The notes under the pieces were generated by a model. That model searched no databases, was not told the DNA's origin, and was given only the letters and a program-made list of their open reading frames with translations. The position numbers and the translations under genes were made by a program. Of a stretch of DNA of 64,000 bases, positions 17,253-26,882 are shown in pieces (position 1 is the stretch's first letter; each line of letters begins with the position of its first letter). Source of the stretch: Enterobacter sp. CC120223-11 (GTDB lineage: Bacteria > Pseudomonadota > Gammaproteobacteria > Enterobacterales > Enterobacteriaceae); contig NZ_OBEF01000008.1 in the NCBI RefSeq assembly GCF_900215375.1, positions 166,259 through 230,258 on the forward strand. The letters are read 5' to 3'.

Positions 17253-17939
17253 TCAGGCGCTTTTGGCCGCGTTGATATTTTCCAGCGAGAAAACGCGCTG
17301 CACGAAGATGCCCGGCGTCACAACGTGCTCCGGGTCAAGCTGGCCTAATGGCACAATCGCCGACACTTCCGCTACGGTGGTTTTTGCCGCCGTCGCCATA
17401 ATCGGCCCGAAGTTGCGCGCCGCTTTGCGGTAAATGAGGTTGCCCCAGCGATCCGCGTGATGGGCTTTGATCAGCGCGAAATCGGCATGAATCGGGTATT
17501 CCAGCACGTAGTGGCGACCGTCTATCTCGCGCGTCTCTTTGCCTTCGGCCAGCGGCGTGCCGTAGCCAGTGGGTGTGAACACCGCGCCAAGCCCGGCGCC
17601 TGCCGCCTGGATGCGCGCCGCCAGGTTGCCCTGCGGCACCAGTTCCAGCTCCACTTTCCCCCGGCGATAAAGATCGTCAAAGATTTGCGAATCCACCTGG
17701 CGCGGGAACGAGCAGATCATTTTTCGCACGCGTCCAGCCTTCAGCAGCGCCGCCAGCCCCACTTCGCCGTTCCCGGCATTGTTATTGATGATGGTGAGAT
17801 CGCGTGCGCCCTGGGCAATCAGGGCATCAATCAGGACGGTGGGCTGTCCGGCGGGGCCAAAGCCGCCAATCATCACGGTGGCACCGTCGGGGATCCCGGC
17901 GATGGCCTGTTCCGGCGTCGGGACGCTTTTGTCGATCAT
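17253..17939 (-). CDS. pcaI: 3-oxoadipate CoA-transferase subunit A
   Basis: A 228-residue alpha subunit, with the CoA-binding signature ATVMIGGFGPAGQPTVLIDAL and the KGKETREIDGR-type loop (EGKETREIDGRHYV). It is the first gene of the pcaIJFBDC operon and divergent from pcaR; three PcaR-box-like sequences lie in the 168 bp between them. The same family includes acetoacetate transferases, but the pca context fixes the role. Confidence 0.93.
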   Translation of the reverse strand: MIDKSVPTPEQAIAGIPDGATVMIGGFGPAGQPTVLIDALIAQGARDLTIINNNAGNGEVGLAALLKAGRVRKMICSFPRQVDSQIFDDLYRRGKVELELVPQGNLAARIQAAGAGLGAVFTPTGYGTPLAEGKETREIDGRHYVLEYPIHADFALIKAHHADRWGNLIYRKAARNFGPIMATAAKTTVAEVSAIVPLGQLDPEHVVTPGIFVQRVFSLENINAAKSA

Positions 17940-17966
17940 CAGGTCGCTCCTTGTCGTGCTGAAAAT

Positions 17967-17981
17967 GTGCGGTTATCGCAC
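17967..17981. promoter_or_regulatory. PcaR-box-like sequence near the pcaI start
   Basis: GTGCGGTTATCGCAC is a near-palindrome that differs little from the published Pseudomonas PcaR box GTTCGATAATCGCAC (recalled, read on either strand). It is about 28 bp before the pcaI start codon. Confidence 0.6.
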
Positions 17982-18031
17982 TTTTATGCGTTGTTCGCCC
18001 AAAATGTGACCCGCTTAACGATGCCGGTCAA

Positions 18032-18065
18032 GGGCGATAATCGAAATATGGTGCGATTATCGAAC
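18032..18065. promoter_or_regulatory. PcaR boxes upstream of pcaR
   Basis: GTGCGATTATCGAAC at 18051-18065 is the exact reverse complement of the Pseudomonas PcaR box as I recall it. A related sequence, GGGCGATAATCGAAA, begins at 18032. They lie 40-75 bp before the pcaR start and about 110 bp before pcaI, so one regulator could act on both divergent promoters, activating pcaI with beta-ketoadipate and controlling its own gene. Confidence 0.7.
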
Positions 18066-18107
18066 ATCCTGTATCTTTAACCGCAAACTGTGATCGGAGG
18101 CAAAAAC

Positions 18108-18914
18108 ATGAGCAAACATCCTGACGACGTGCTGAACAGCGAGAGCGATCCGTTCAAGGGCGATCCGAACTTTATGGCTTCTCTGGCGCGCGGGCTGGAG
18201 GTGATTCAGGCGTTTACGCCGCAGCGCCCGCTGCTGTCGATTTCCCAGATCAGCCAAAAAACGGGGATCCCGCGCGCGGCGGTGCGCCGCTGCCTGTATA
18301 CGCTCGGAAAACTGGGGTTTGTGTATGCTGAAGACGGCAAAAACTTCCAGTTGCGACCGCGCATTTTATCGCTCGGTCATGCCTGGCTGGCCTCCACGCC
18401 GCTGGCACGCTCTGCCCAGCCGGTGCTGAAACACCTGAGCGAAATGCTCAACGAGTCCTGTTCAATTGCCACCCTCGACGGCGATGACATTCTCTACATC
18501 GCGCGCGCATCGAGTTCGCGAATTATGACCATCGATCTGGATATCGGCAGCCGCCTGCCCGCCTGGGCGACGTCAATGGGCCGCGTGCTGCTAAGCCACC
18601 AGCCGGAAGAGAAGCTGAACGACATGCTGGCGCGGGTGACGATGATTCGCTACACGCCGCAGACGGTGGATTCGGTGAGTAAACTTCGGACAGAGCTGAA
18701 ACGCGTGCGCCAGCAGGGCTACGCGCTCAACGATCAGGAACTGGAAATGGGGCTGCGATCGCTGGCGGTACCGCTGTTTAATCCTCAGGGGCACTGCGTG
18801 GCGGCGCTCAACGTTGGGGTACATGCGGGCCAGGTATCGGCCAGCGACATGCTGGCACGTGTGCTGCCGGAGCTGCAAAATGCGGCGAAAGAGCTGACGC
18901 TGCTGCTGCGCTAG
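18108..18914 (+). CDS. pcaR: PcaR, IclR-family regulator of the pca operon
   Basis: A 268-residue IclR-type protein. The N-terminal winged helix is FMASLARGLEVIQAF...SISQISQKTGIPRAAVRRCLYTL, and the C-terminal effector domain holds DDILYIARASSS and the PLFNPQGHCVAALNVG block. Its closest known functions are PcaR/PcaU/PobR; place and operator-like sites make PcaR the natural choice, responding to beta-ketoadipate. GGAGG precedes the ATG at 18108. Its 3' end overlaps that of smrA by 4 bp. Confidence 0.92.
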   Translation: MSKHPDDVLNSESDPFKGDPNFMASLARGLEVIQAFTPQRPLLSISQISQKTGIPRAAVRRCLYTLGKLGFVYAEDGKNFQLRPRILSLGHAWLASTPLARSAQPVLKHLSEMLNESCSIATLDGDDILYIARASSSRIMTIDLDIGSRLPAWATSMGRVLLSHQPEEKLNDMLARVTMIRYTPQTVDSVSKLRTELKRVRQQGYALNDQELEMGLRSLAVPLFNPQGHCVAALNVGVHAGQVSASDMLARVLPELQNAAKELTLLLR

Positions 18915-19474
18915 CGGCTGCGCTTGGCGTGACGCTCCCAGTTGTCCTGTTTCGCCTGTTCGGATTTTTTCAGCGCCACATAGCACGCCCCGCTGCCGCC
19001 GTGGTGCGGCAACGCAACGCAAAACGCCTGCACGTCTTCAAACTCCGTGAGCCAGCGCGCAAGATAGCTGCGGATAACGTTGGCGTGCGAGCCGTCGGCT
19101 TTGCCTTTGCCATGAATAATCAGTACGTTGCGTAAACCATCCCGATGCGCCTGAAGAATAAATGCGTACAGCATCTGCCGACATTGTTCGGCGGAGTGGC
19201 GCAGCAAAGTCAGGCTTGCCTGTTGGCTGTATTTCCCCGCGCGCAGCTTGTCGAGCACGCCGTTTTGCAGGCCTTCACGCTTAAACTCAAGCGGCGTGCC
19301 GAGGGGGACGATATCGAGGAAACCGAGGGTGAGAAAGTTGTCGAGCTGCAGCGTGTCGATATGCGCGGGCGCTCTCGTATTACGGGTGGGTTGCCAGAGC
19401 GCATCATTGCCGCGCTTCAGGGGCTGGACATCCTCCATGGCGTCAAGAAAGAGAAATTTGTCGTCAGGGTTCAT
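18911..19474 (-). CDS. smrA: SmrA, Smr-domain DNA nuclease
   Basis: A 187-residue protein, equal in length to E. coli SmrA (YdaL). An N-terminal extension (FLDAMEDVQPLKR) precedes the Smr domain with IHGKG and PHHGGSGACYVAL, the conserved loops of this DNA-nicking domain related to the C-terminus of MutS2. E. coli SmrA has DNA endonuclease activity. Of three adjacent ATGs, the one at 19474 fits the E. coli start (MN) and lies eight bases after GGGAGG. It stands next to abgR as in E. coli. Confidence 0.94.
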   Translation of the reverse strand: MNPDDKFLFLDAMEDVQPLKRGNDALWQPTRNTRAPAHIDTLQLDNFLTLGFLDIVPLGTPLEFKREGLQNGVLDKLRAGKYSQQASLTLLRHSAEQCRQMLYAFILQAHRDGLRNVLIIHGKGKADGSHANVIRSYLARWLTEFEDVQAFCVALPHHGGSGACYVALKKSEQAKQDNWERHAKRSR

Positions 19475-19855
19475 CATCATCGCCTCCCGCTACATCGACC
19501 GCCACTGCTGAGCCGCTACTATAGCCGCGCCCTGCCTCATCCTCAACGCTTTTGACTTTTTTCGGAAACTGACTTCCTGAAGAATATATTCTGAATCAGG
19601 AAAGCGTCGAATAACAGACAGCAACAGTTAACCATCACTTAACTGAAATTAATTAGCGGTAACATGAAATGAAAATGTAAACGAAACGTGAAATATATCA
19701 CCCAAAAGTACTGGTATTTATTCTCAGATTCGCTATAACTGTATTACCTGCACGGGGGAATGAGCGGCGGGAACACGTTACGGAAATATTGCTGTGTATA
19801 CTGCGGGGTCTGGCGGATGTCGACAGATCCTGTTTTTTTATTTCTCACTCAATAA
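19475..19855. other. Intergenic region between smrA and abgR, no gene seen
   Basis: About 380 bp. The part near smrA is its promoter. The remainder is A+T-rich with no open frame that looks coding. A short dyad ACAG/CTGT near 19824-19834 followed by seven T lies on the plus strand just beyond the abgR stop; it would be a weak terminator for an unseen plus-strand transcript, perhaps a small RNA, but I cannot support one. Confidence 0.4.
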
Positions 19856-20767
19856 TCACCCACGAAATAATTGCTGGCTTTGTCGACGAAATTGCGTAAT
19901 TAATGCCGCCGCAAGCGGTGTCTGCTGTGCGTCCCGGCGCTGAATCAGATAATACGCGGCTTTCGGCAAGGGTTCTGCGACAGGAATGAGTACCAGACGG
20001 TGAGCAATCAGCGGGTCGGTGCCTAACTCTTCCGGCAGAATACTTAAGAAATCACTTTGCGCAACAAGGCTTATGCAAGATGAGAAAGTTTCACACACCA
20101 CGCCGACGGTCGGTATTTGCGCCCGGTGGCTAAATAACTCTTCCAGCTGCTTATAATAACTTCCCCGTGGCGTCGGCATTGTCCAGTTATATTTAAGTAA
20201 TTCGCTAATGGATTTTGCACCCAGCGCCGGATGACCGTTTCTCGCAAATATAGCGAAGTTTTTTTCAAATAATTTTTCAAACGTAAATTCGTGATCGTAA
20301 GGCCCCTTATAATAACTGTTGATGGTAAAATCCAGTTCGCCCTGACGGAGTTCATTGATCATCGACACCAGCTGGCCTTCCATGATTCGCACCGTCACGC
20401 CCGGATGCTGTTGATGGAAGCGATTAATCACCGGCGGCATCAGCGTTCGCGCCACGCTTGCGCCCATTCCCACATTGATGCGTCCGGTTAATCGCCCCTG
20501 CCGCTGCTGAATTTCGTCCTGCGCGGCGCGAAGCTCTTCCAGAATTAAATTCGCGTGCTGATAAAAGCTCTCCCCGCATTCGGTTAACGCCACGCCTTTA
20601 CTGCGGCGAATAAACAGCTGGGCAGAAATGCCCTCCTCCAGCTCTTTTATTGATTTAGTCAGCGCAGGCTGTGAAAGCTCAAGCGTGCGGCTTGCCCCGC
20701 GGATGCTGCCCTGCCTGGCCACTTCCACAAACGCCCGAATTTGATGAATTTTCACCTGAAAGGTCAT
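19856..20767 (-). CDS. abgR: AbgR, LysR-type regulator of abgABT
   Basis: A 303-residue LysR-family regulator (E. coli AbgR 302). The helix-turn-helix is in QIRAFVEVARQGSIRGASRTLELSQPALTKSIKELE; the effector domain follows from about residue 90. It is divergent from abgA, as usual for LysR regulators, and is thought to control use of p-aminobenzoyl-glutamate. The ATG at 20767 begins the normal MTFQVKIHQIRAF. Confidence 0.94.
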   Translation of the reverse strand: MTFQVKIHQIRAFVEVARQGSIRGASRTLELSQPALTKSIKELEEGISAQLFIRRSKGVALTECGESFYQHANLILEELRAAQDEIQQRQGRLTGRINVGMGASVARTLMPPVINRFHQQHPGVTVRIMEGQLVSMINELRQGELDFTINSYYKGPYDHEFTFEKLFEKNFAIFARNGHPALGAKSISELLKYNWTMPTPRGSYYKQLEELFSHRAQIPTVGVVCETFSSCISLVAQSDFLSILPEELGTDPLIAHRLVLIPVAEPLPKAAYYLIQRRDAQQTPLAAALITQFRRQSQQLFRG

Positions 20768-20777
20768 GCCCGCTCCG

Positions 20778-20796
20778 TGATAACCACTGTTTATCA
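20778..20796. promoter_or_regulatory. Inverted repeat in the abgR-abgA control region, abgR side
   Basis: TGATAACCACTGTTTATCA, a 19-bp dyad with six-base arms, lies just upstream of the abgR start codon. It is shaped like a LysR-type binding site and resembles the second dyad near abgA. Confidence 0.4.
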
Positions 20797-20872
20797 GACA
20801 CAAGAAACTGGCATCTACTGTAATGCAAAGGGATATGGCAGGGTAATGACCGAAACGTTAAAAAGTTATTAC

Positions 20873-20891
20873 TGATAAGTAAAAACTATCA
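20873..20891. promoter_or_regulatory. Inverted repeat in the abgR-abgA control region, abgA side
   Basis: TGATAAGTAAAAACTATCA is a 19-bp dyad (TGATA/TATCA arms) 45 bp before abgA. It shares its outer bases with the dyad at 20778-20796. The two are candidate AbgR sites. Confidence 0.45.
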
Positions 20892-20935
20892 CAGCGTGAA
20901 GCGATTCACACTTTTTACCGATAACAGGAAACGTT

Positions 20936-22246
20936 ATGCCATTACTTACCGAATATGTAGCGTCGCTGGCGACAGATTTGCGCGCCTGGCGTCGTGAATT
21001 TCATCAGTATGCCGAATCCGGCTGGCTGGAATTTCGTACGGCCTCCCGCGTCGCGGAGATCCTCGACGGCCTCGGGTATCAACTTGCCGTTGGTCGCGAT
21101 GTAGTAGATGAGCAAAGCAGAATGGGCCTGCCCGATGCAGCAACGCTTGCCGAACAGTTCGAACGGGCCCGCCAGCAGGGTGCACCGGCACGCTGGTTGC
21201 CCGCCTTTGAAGGCGGCTTTACCGGCGTTGTTGCGACACTTAATACAGGCCGCCCCGGCCCAACTCTCGCCTTTCGCGTCGATATGGACGCACTCGATCT
21301 CAATGAACAGCTGGACGACAGCCATCGCCCACACCGTGATGGGTTCGCCTCCTGCAATGCAGGCATGATGCACGCCTGCGGCCACGATGGCCACACCGCC
21401 ATCGGCCTGGGTCTGGCCCACGTACTGAAGCACTTTTCCGCAGAACTTCGGGGGACGATCAAGCTGATTTTCCAGCCAGCGGAAGAAGGCACACGTGGGG
21501 CTCGCGCAATGGTTGCCGCAGGTGTTCTCGACGATGTCGATTACTTTACGGCGGTGCATATCGGCACCGGCGTGGAAGCAGGCACGGTGCTGTGCGGTGC
21601 CGATAACTTTATGGCCACCAGTAAGTTTGACGTGCGCTTTACCGGCGTTGCCGCACACGCGGGAGGAAAACCAGAAGAAGGCCGCAATGCGCTGCTCGCC
21701 GCGGCGCAGGCAGCGATTTCCCTGCATGCCATTGCGCCGCACAGCGCGGGGGCGTCACGGGTGAACGTCGGCGTAATGCAGGCAGGAACCGGGCGCAACG
21801 TGGTGCCTTCATCAGCATTGATCAAAGTGGAAACGCGCGGCGAAAGCGAAGCCGTCAACCAGTACGTATTCGATCGAGCGCAGAGCGTGATTGCAGGTGC
21901 GGCGGCGATGTACGACGTGAGCGCCGATGTCAGGCTGATGGGCGCCGCCACGGCAAGTTCCCCTTCTCCCGAATGGGTGAGTTTCCTGCGTGAGCAAACT
22001 GTTCAGGTGCCGGGCGTGAAAAAAGCGACCGATAACGTGCCCGCGCCTGCGGGATCCGAAGACGCCACGCTGATGATGGCGCGCGTTCAGACACATGGCG
22101 GCCTCGCTTCATACATGGTGTTCGGCACCGATCTGAGCGCCGGGCATCACAATGAGAGGTTTGATTTTGACGAGCAGGTGCTCGGCATCGCTGTGGAAAC
22201 CCTCGCCCGCGTGGCGATGCAATGCCCGACGGAAGGAGCAAAATAA
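20936..22246 (+). CDS. abgA: p-Aminobenzoyl-glutamate hydrolase subunit A
   Basis: A 436-residue M20 peptidase, the length of E. coli AbgA. Metal-binding motifs are [22 protein letters not shown] and the catalytic Glu pair in [12 protein letters not shown]; the dimerisation domain starts near residue 225 ([21 protein letters not shown]). With AbgB it splits p-aminobenzoyl-glutamate, a folate breakdown product, into p-aminobenzoate and glutamate. Its stop codon overlaps the abgB ATG by one base. Confidence 0.95.
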   Translation: MPLLTEYVASLATDLRAWRREFHQYAESGWLEFRTASRVAEILDGLGYQLAVGRDVVDEQSRMGLPDAATLAEQFERARQQGAPARWLPAFEGGFTGVVATLNTGRPGPTLAFRVDMDALDLNEQLDDSHRPHRDGFASCNAGMMHACGHDGHTAIGLGLAHVLKHFSAELRGTIKLIFQPAEEGTRGARAMVAAGVLDDVDYFTAVHIGTGVEAGTVLCGADNFMATSKFDVRFTGVAAHAGGKPEEGRNALLAAAQAAISLHAIAPHSAGASRVNVGVMQAGTGRNVVPSSALIKVETRGESEAVNQYVFDRAQSVIAGAAAMYDVSADVRLMGAATASSPSPEWVSFLREQTVQVPGVKKATDNVPAPAGSEDATLMMARVQTHGGLASYMVFGTDLSAGHHNERFDFDEQVLGIAVETLARVAMQCPTEGAK

Positions 22247-23691
22247 TGGAGCAGATTTACGACTTTGTGGCGGATATCCTTCACGCACGCCAACGGCAGT
22301 TCAGCGACATCGCAGATGAAATCTGGGATCACCCGGAAACGCGGTTTGAAGAGTTCTGGTCGGCTGAGCGGCTGGCGAGTGCGCTTGAAGCAGAAGGTTT
22401 CAACGTCCAGCGCGAAGCGGGCGGTATTCCGAATGCCTTTATTGCAAGCTTTGGAAGCGGCAAACCGGTTATCGCCGTGCTGGGTGAATATGATGCGCTG
22501 GCAGGCCTCAGCCAGCAGGCGCATTGCGCGGAACCCACCTCTTCCACGCCAGGCGCAAACGGTCACGGCTGTGGGCATAACCTGCTCGGCACCGCTGCGT
22601 TTGCCGCCGCCATTGCCGCCAAAGCCTGGCTGGAACAAAACGGTCGCGAAGGCACATTGCGTTTTTACGGCTGTCCTGGCGAAGAAGGTGGCTCCGGCAA
22701 AACCTTTATGGTGCGTGAAGGCCTGTTCGATGACGTGGATGCCGCCGTGACCTGGCATCCGGAAGCCTTCGCCGGGATGTTCAGCACCAGCACGCTGGCA
22801 AACATTCAGGCGGCCTGGCGCTTCACCGGCGTGGCGGCACACGCGGCGAACTCCCCACATCTGGGCCGCAGCGCGCTGGATGCGGTCACGCTGATGACCA
22901 CCGGCACCAATTTTCTCAATGAGCACATCATCGAGAAAGCCCGCGTCCACTACGCCATTACCGACACCGGCGGTATTTCGCCGAACGTCGTGCAGGCGCA
23001 GGCGGAAGTGCTGTATCTGATCCGCGCCCCTGAAATGGCCAACGTGCAGCAGATCTATCAGCGCATTGAAAAAATCGCCCAGGGTGCGGCGCTGATGACG
23101 GAAACGAAGGTCAGCTGTCGCTTTGAGAAAGCCTGCTCCAGCTATCTGCCAAACCGCACGCTGGAGGCGGCAATGTATCAGGCCGTTCAGCACTATGGCA
23201 CGCCTGCATGGAGCGAAGACGAACTGGCGTTCGCCACCACGATCCGCGCCACCCTGAGCGAGAACGATCTGCAAAACAGCCTGCAAAATATCGCCCGAAC
23301 CGGTGCAGAAGAAGGCGCGGCCTTTGCACGTCGTCATCAGAAAACGCTGCTGATTGATGAGGTTGCGCCCTATGTGCCGAATGGCGAAGTGCTGCCGGGC
23401 TCCACGGACGTGGGCGACGTCAGCTGGAAAGCGCCGGTAGCCCAGTGCTTCAGCCCCTGTTTTGCCGTCGGCACGCCGCTGCATACCTGGCAACTGGTGA
23501 GCCAGGGCCGCACGTCCATTGCGCACAAAGGTATGCTGCACGCAGGGAAAATTATGGGCGCCACGGCTATTCATCTGTTTAACGATTCTGAACTGCTGAA
23601 AGCCTGCCAGGCAGAGCTGGCGCAAAAGCTTGAGGAAAGGCCTTATCAGTGCCCGATCCCAAAAAATGTGACACCGTCACCACTTAAATAA
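22246..23691 (+). CDS. abgB: p-Aminobenzoyl-glutamate hydrolase subunit B
   Basis: A 481-residue M20 peptidase, equal in length to E. coli Abg[21 protein letters not shown] and [11 protein letters not shown] are the metal and catalytic segments. It pairs with AbgA. The start overlaps the abgA stop (TAATG), which indicates coupled translation. A run of about 55 bp separates it from abgT. Confidence 0.95.
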   Translation: MEQIYDFVADILHARQRQFSDIADEIWDHPETRFEEFWSAERLASALEAEGFNVQREAGGIPNAFIASFGSGKPVIAVLGEYDALAGLSQQAHCAEPTSSTPGANGHGCGHNLLGTAAFAAAIAAKAWLEQNGREGTLRFYGCPGEEGGSGKTFMVREGLFDDVDAAVTWHPEAFAGMFSTSTLANIQAAWRFTGVAAHAANSPHLGRSALDAVTLMTTGTNFLNEHIIEKARVHYAITDTGGISPNVVQAQAEVLYLIRAPEMANVQQIYQRIEKIAQGAALMTETKVSCRFEKACSSYLPNRTLEAAMYQAVQHYGTPAWSEDELAFATTIRATLSENDLQNSLQNIARTGAEEGAAFARRHQKTLLIDEVAPYVPNGEVLPGSTDVGDVSWKAPVAQCFSPCFAVGTPLHTWQLVSQGRTSIAHKGMLHAGKIMGATAIHLFNDSELLKACQAELAQKLEERPYQCPIPKNVTPSPLK

Positions 23692-23745
23692 TCATTATAA
23701 AACAATTCATAACACAACAAACACAACGACTCCTGAGGAACGCCC

Positions 23746-25272
23746 ATGAGTATGTCTTCCATACCTTCGCATTCCCCCACCGGTAAGCTGTATGGCTGGG
23801 TAGAAAAGATTGGTAATAAAGTGCCGCACCCTTTCCTGCTGTTTGTGTACCTGATTGCGGCGCTGATGATAGCCACCGCCGTGCTGTCAGCGTTTGACGT
23901 GAGCGTGAAAAGCCCTGCAGACGGCTCCACGGTTGCGGTGAAAAACCTGCTGAGCGTTGAAGGGCTGCACTGGTTTTTGCCTAACGTGATTAAAAACTTC
24001 AGCGGCTTTGCACCGCTCGGCGCGATTCTGGCGCTGGTGCTGGGCGCAGGTCTTGCCGAACGCGTCGGGCTACTGCCCGCGCTGATGGTGAAGATGGCTT
24101 CTCACGTCAGCGCCCGCTACGCCAGCTATATGGTGCTGTTCATCGCCTTCTTTAGCCATATTTCGTCCGATGCCGCGCTGGTGATCATGCCGCCGATGGG
24201 GGCGCTGATCTTCCTCGCCGTCGGGCGTCATCCCGTGGCCGGTTTGCTGGCGGCAATTGCGGGCGTGGGCTGCGGCTTTACTGCGAATTTGCTGATTGTG
24301 ACGACTGATGTTCTGCTCTCAGGGATCAGCACCGAAGCGGCGAAAACGATGGACGCGGCAATGCACGTGAGCGTCATCGACAACTGGTACTTTATGGCCA
24401 GCTCGGTGATTGTGCTGACGATTGTCGGGGGTCTGATTACCGATAAGATCGTCGAGCCGCGTCTGGGTGTGTGGCAAGGCAGTAATGAGGAAAAACTGGA
24501 AACGCTCAGCGCCGAACAGCGCTTTGGCCTGCGGGTGGCGGGAGTCGTCTCGCTGCTGTTTATTGGCCTGATTGCGCTGCTGGTCGTGCCCGAAAACGGC
24601 ATTTTGCGTGACCCGGTGCTGCACACCGTTCTGCCTTCCCCGTTTATTAAAGGCATTGTGCCGCTGATCATTTTCTTCTTCTTCGTGGTGTCGCTGGCTT
24701 ATGGCCTGGCAACGAAGAAGATCCGCAGCCAGGGCGACATCCCCCAGTTGATGATCGAACCAATGAAGGAGATGGCCGGATTTATCGTTATGGTCTTCCC
24801 CCTCGCCCAGTTCGTCGCCATGTTCAACTGGAGCAATATGGGCAAGTTTATGGCGGTTGGCCTGACCGATATTTTGGAAACGGCGGGCATGAGTGGCGTC
24901 CCGGCGTTTGTCGGGCTGGCATTGCTCTCTGCTTTATTGTGCATGTTTATCGCCAGCGGCTCGGCCATCTGGTCGATTCTGGCCCCGATCTTCGTGCCCA
25001 TGTTTATGCTGCTGGGCTTTCACCCGGCGTTTGCGCAGGTCCTGTTCCGCGTGGCCGATTCGTCGGTGATCCCACTGGCTCCTGTCTCTCCGTTCGTGCC
25101 GCTGTTTCTTGGCTTCCTCCAGCGTTATAAGCCGGAGGCGAAACTCGGTACCTACTATTCGCTGGTGCTGCCGTATCCGCTTATCTTTTTAGGAGTATGG
25201 TTGCTGATGCTGGTCGCGTGGTATCTTGTCGGCCTGCCCATCGGGCCGGGGATTTATCCGCGGCTGAACTAA
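23746..25272 (+). CDS. abgT: p-Aminobenzoyl-glutamate transporter AbgT
   Basis: A 508-residue inner-membrane protein of the AbgT family with about nine to ten membrane helices and two re-entrant hairpins. GAILALVLGAGLAERVGLLPALM, FFSHISSDAALVIMPPMGAL and SGSAIWSILAPIFVPMFMLLG are the conserved blocks. It imports p-aminobenzoyl-glutamate for AbgAB; relatives export sulfonamides. Third gene of the abg operon, ending 9 bp before ogt. Confidence 0.95.
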   Translation: MSMSSIPSHSPTGKLYGWVEKIGNKVPHPFLLFVYLIAALMIATAVLSAFDVSVKSPADGSTVAVKNLLSVEGLHWFLPNVIKNFSGFAPLGAILALVLGAGLAERVGLLPALMVKMASHVSARYASYMVLFIAFFSHISSDAALVIMPPMGALIFLAVGRHPVAGLLAAIAGVGCGFTANLLIVTTDVLLSGISTEAAKTMDAAMHVSVIDNWYFMASSVIVLTIVGGLITDKIVEPRLGVWQGSNEEKLETLSAEQRFGLRVAGVVSLLFIGLIALLVVPENGILRDPVLHTVLPSPFIKGIVPLIIFFFFVVSLAYGLATKKIRSQGDIPQLMIEPMKEMAGFIVMVFPLAQFVAMFNWSNMGKFMAVGLTDILETAGMSGVPAFVGLALLSALLCMFIASGSAIWSILAPIFVPMFMLLGFHPAFAQVLFRVADSSVIPLAPVSPFVPLFLGFLQRYKPEAKLGTYYSLVLPYPLIFLGVWLLMLVAWYLVGLPIGPGIYPRLN

Positions 25273-25281
25273 GGAAATCAG

Positions 25282-25797
25282 ATGCTGAGACTGCTGGAAG
25301 ACAAAATTGCGACCCCGCTCGGGCCGCTGTGGATCCTCTGCGATGAACAGTTCAACCTGCGCGCCGTCGAGTGGGAAGAGCACAGCGACCGCATGGTTCA
25401 GCTGCTGGATCTGCACTACCGCACGGAAGGTTACGAGCGCGTGGCTGCCAGCAATCCTAACGGACTGAGTCAGAAGATGAAGGAGTACTTCGACGGCGAT
25501 CTCAGCATTATCGACTGCCTGCCAAGCGCCACGGGTGGCACCGACTTCCAGCGCGAAGTCTGGAAGGCATTGCGCTCCATTCCCTGCGGCCAGGTGATGC
25601 ACTATGGTCAGCTTGCCGAACGCCTTGGGCGACCTGGCGCGGCGCGGGCTGTAGGCGCTGCTAACGGCTCAAATCCTGTCAGCGTGGTGGTGCCCTGTCA
25701 CCGCGTGATTGGCAGCAACGGCACCATGACCGGCTATGCGGGCGGCGTGCAGCGCAAAGAGTGGCTATTGCGCCATGAAGGCTATCTGCTGCTTTGA
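25282..25797 (+). CDS. ogt: Ogt, O6-methylguanine-DNA methyltransferase
   Basis: A 171-residue alkyltransferase. The acceptor Cys is in [13 protein letters not shown], with the helix-turn-helix segment [28 protein letters not shown] before it. It repairs O6-methylguanine and O4-methylthymine by a suicide transfer. It follows abgT closely and lies upstream of fnr, as in E. coli. Confidence 0.95.
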   Translation: MLRLLEDKIATPLGPLWILCDEQFNLRAVEWEEHSDRMVQLLDLHYRTEGYERVAASNPNGLSQKMKEYFDGDLSIIDCLPSATGGTDFQREVWKALRSIPCGQVMHYGQLAERLGRPGAARAVGAANGSNPVSVVVPCHRVIGSNGTMTGYAGGVQRKEWLLRHEGYLLL

Positions 25798-25811
25798 TAT
25801 TTAGTGCCTTT

Positions 25812-25852
25812 CTGGAAGCATTTGGTAATTATTCGCAAATGGCTTCCAGTTT
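25812..25852 (+). terminator. Terminator after ogt
   Basis: CTGGAAGCATTTG (25812-25824) pairs with CAAATGGCTTCCAG (25836-25849) with one bulged base, followed by TTTAAATT. A stable hairpin just after ogt. Confidence 0.65.
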
Positions 25853-25957
25853 AAATTCATAAATTTCATGGGGATATAACGCTTCAGTTATTTCCCTTGT
25901 TTATATTGCGTGAATCGAATTTTGAAGGCTTACCTGCTCCCCAAAAAGATGTTAAAA

Positions 25958-25971
25958 TTGACCAATATCAA
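25958..25971. promoter_or_regulatory. FNR box upstream of fnr
   Basis: TTGACCAATATCAA fits the FNR consensus TTGAT-N4-ATCAA with one change. It lies 20 bp before the fnr start, agreeing with the known self-repression of fnr in the absence of oxygen. Confidence 0.85.
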
Positions 25972-25990
25972 TTAAAGCCTGAGCAAATCT

Positions 25991-26743
25991 ATGATCCCGG
26001 AAAAGCGAATTATTCGACGCATCCAGTCTGGCGGTTGTGCTATCCACTGCCAGGATTGCAGCATCAGCCAGCTCTGCATCCCGTTCACCCTCAATGAACA
26101 TGAGCTCGATCAGCTTGATAATATCATCGAGCGTAAAAAGCCGATTCAGAAAGGGCAAACCCTGTTTAAAGCGGGCGATGAGCTGAAATCTCTGTATGCC
26201 ATTCGCTCCGGGACGATCAAAAGCTACACCATCACCGAACAGGGCGACGAGCAGATCACCGGCTTCCACCTGGCGGGCGATTTAGTCGGTTTCGACGCCA
26301 TTGGCACCGGCCATCACCCGAGCTTCGCGCAGGCGCTGGAAACTTCCATGGTCTGTGAAATCCCGTTCGAAACCCTCGACGATCTCTCCGGTAAAATGCC
26401 GAATCTGCGCCAGCAGATGATGCGTCTGATGAGCGGCGAGATCAAAGGCGATCAGGACATGATCCTGCTGCTGTCGAAGAAAAACGCGGAAGAGCGCCTG
26501 GCGGCCTTTATCTATAACCTCTCCCGCCGTTTCGCCCAGCGCGGTTTTTCTCCGCGTGAGTTCCGTCTGACCATGACCCGTGGCGACATCGGTAACTACC
26601 TCGGCCTGACGGTAGAAACCATCAGCCGTCTGCTTGGTCGTTTCCAGAAAAGCGGCATGTTAGCGGTAAAAGGTAAATACATTACCATCGAGAACAGCGA
26701 TGCGCTGGCCGTCCTGGCCGGACACGCCCGCAACGTCGCCTGA
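25991..26743 (+). CDS. fnr: FNR, oxygen-sensing global regulator
   Basis: A 250-residue CRP/FNR protein almost identical to E. coli FNR. The [4Fe-4S] ligands Cys20, Cys23, Cys29 and Cys122 are all present (Cys16 too). The recognition helix is in [18 protein letters not shown]. Without oxygen the cluster holds the dimer that activates anaerobic respiration genes. FNR has targets among its neighbours in other enterobacteria. It is followed by uspE. Confidence 0.98.
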   Translation: MIPEKRIIRRIQSGGCAIHCQDCSISQLCIPFTLNEHELDQLDNIIERKKPIQKGQTLFKAGDELKSLYAIRSGTIKSYTITEQGDEQITGFHLAGDLVGFDAIGTGHHPSFAQALETSMVCEIPFETLDDLSGKMPNLRQQMMRLMSGEIKGDQDMILLLSKKNAEERLAAFIYNLSRRFAQRGFSPREFRLTMTRGDIGNYLGLTVETISRLLGRFQKSGMLAVKGKYITIENSDALAVLAGHARNVA

Positions 26744-26759
26744 CACCTCTCTTTATCCT

Positions 26760-26803
26760 TTCGCCAGATCGCTTAAATTTTTGTGATTTATTGATCTGGC
26801 GAA
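26760..26803. other. Long-loop inverted repeat between fnr and uspE
   Basis: TTCGCCAGATC (26760-26770) and GATCTGGCGAA (26793-26803) are exact reverse complements, 11 bases, enclosing an A+T-rich 22-base loop. It has no T run after it, so it may be a protein site or an mRNA structure rather than a simple terminator. Confidence 0.6.
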
Positions 26804-26882
26804 GGTTATCCCCTGTTTCATTCACTCCGGATGGGTTATCTTTTATTTACAGACTGTGGTAACAGTTGTAAGGAGACCCTGT

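Noticed and set aside
19475..19855. A small RNA gene such as fnrS in the smrA-abgR gap
   Set aside because: No match to the remembered FnrS sequence and no convincing promoter-terminator pair.
22147..23625. 492-codon open frame opposite abgB
   Set aside because: Composition is rich in Arg, His and Ala, as expected for antisense of a high-GC gene, and abgB is certain.
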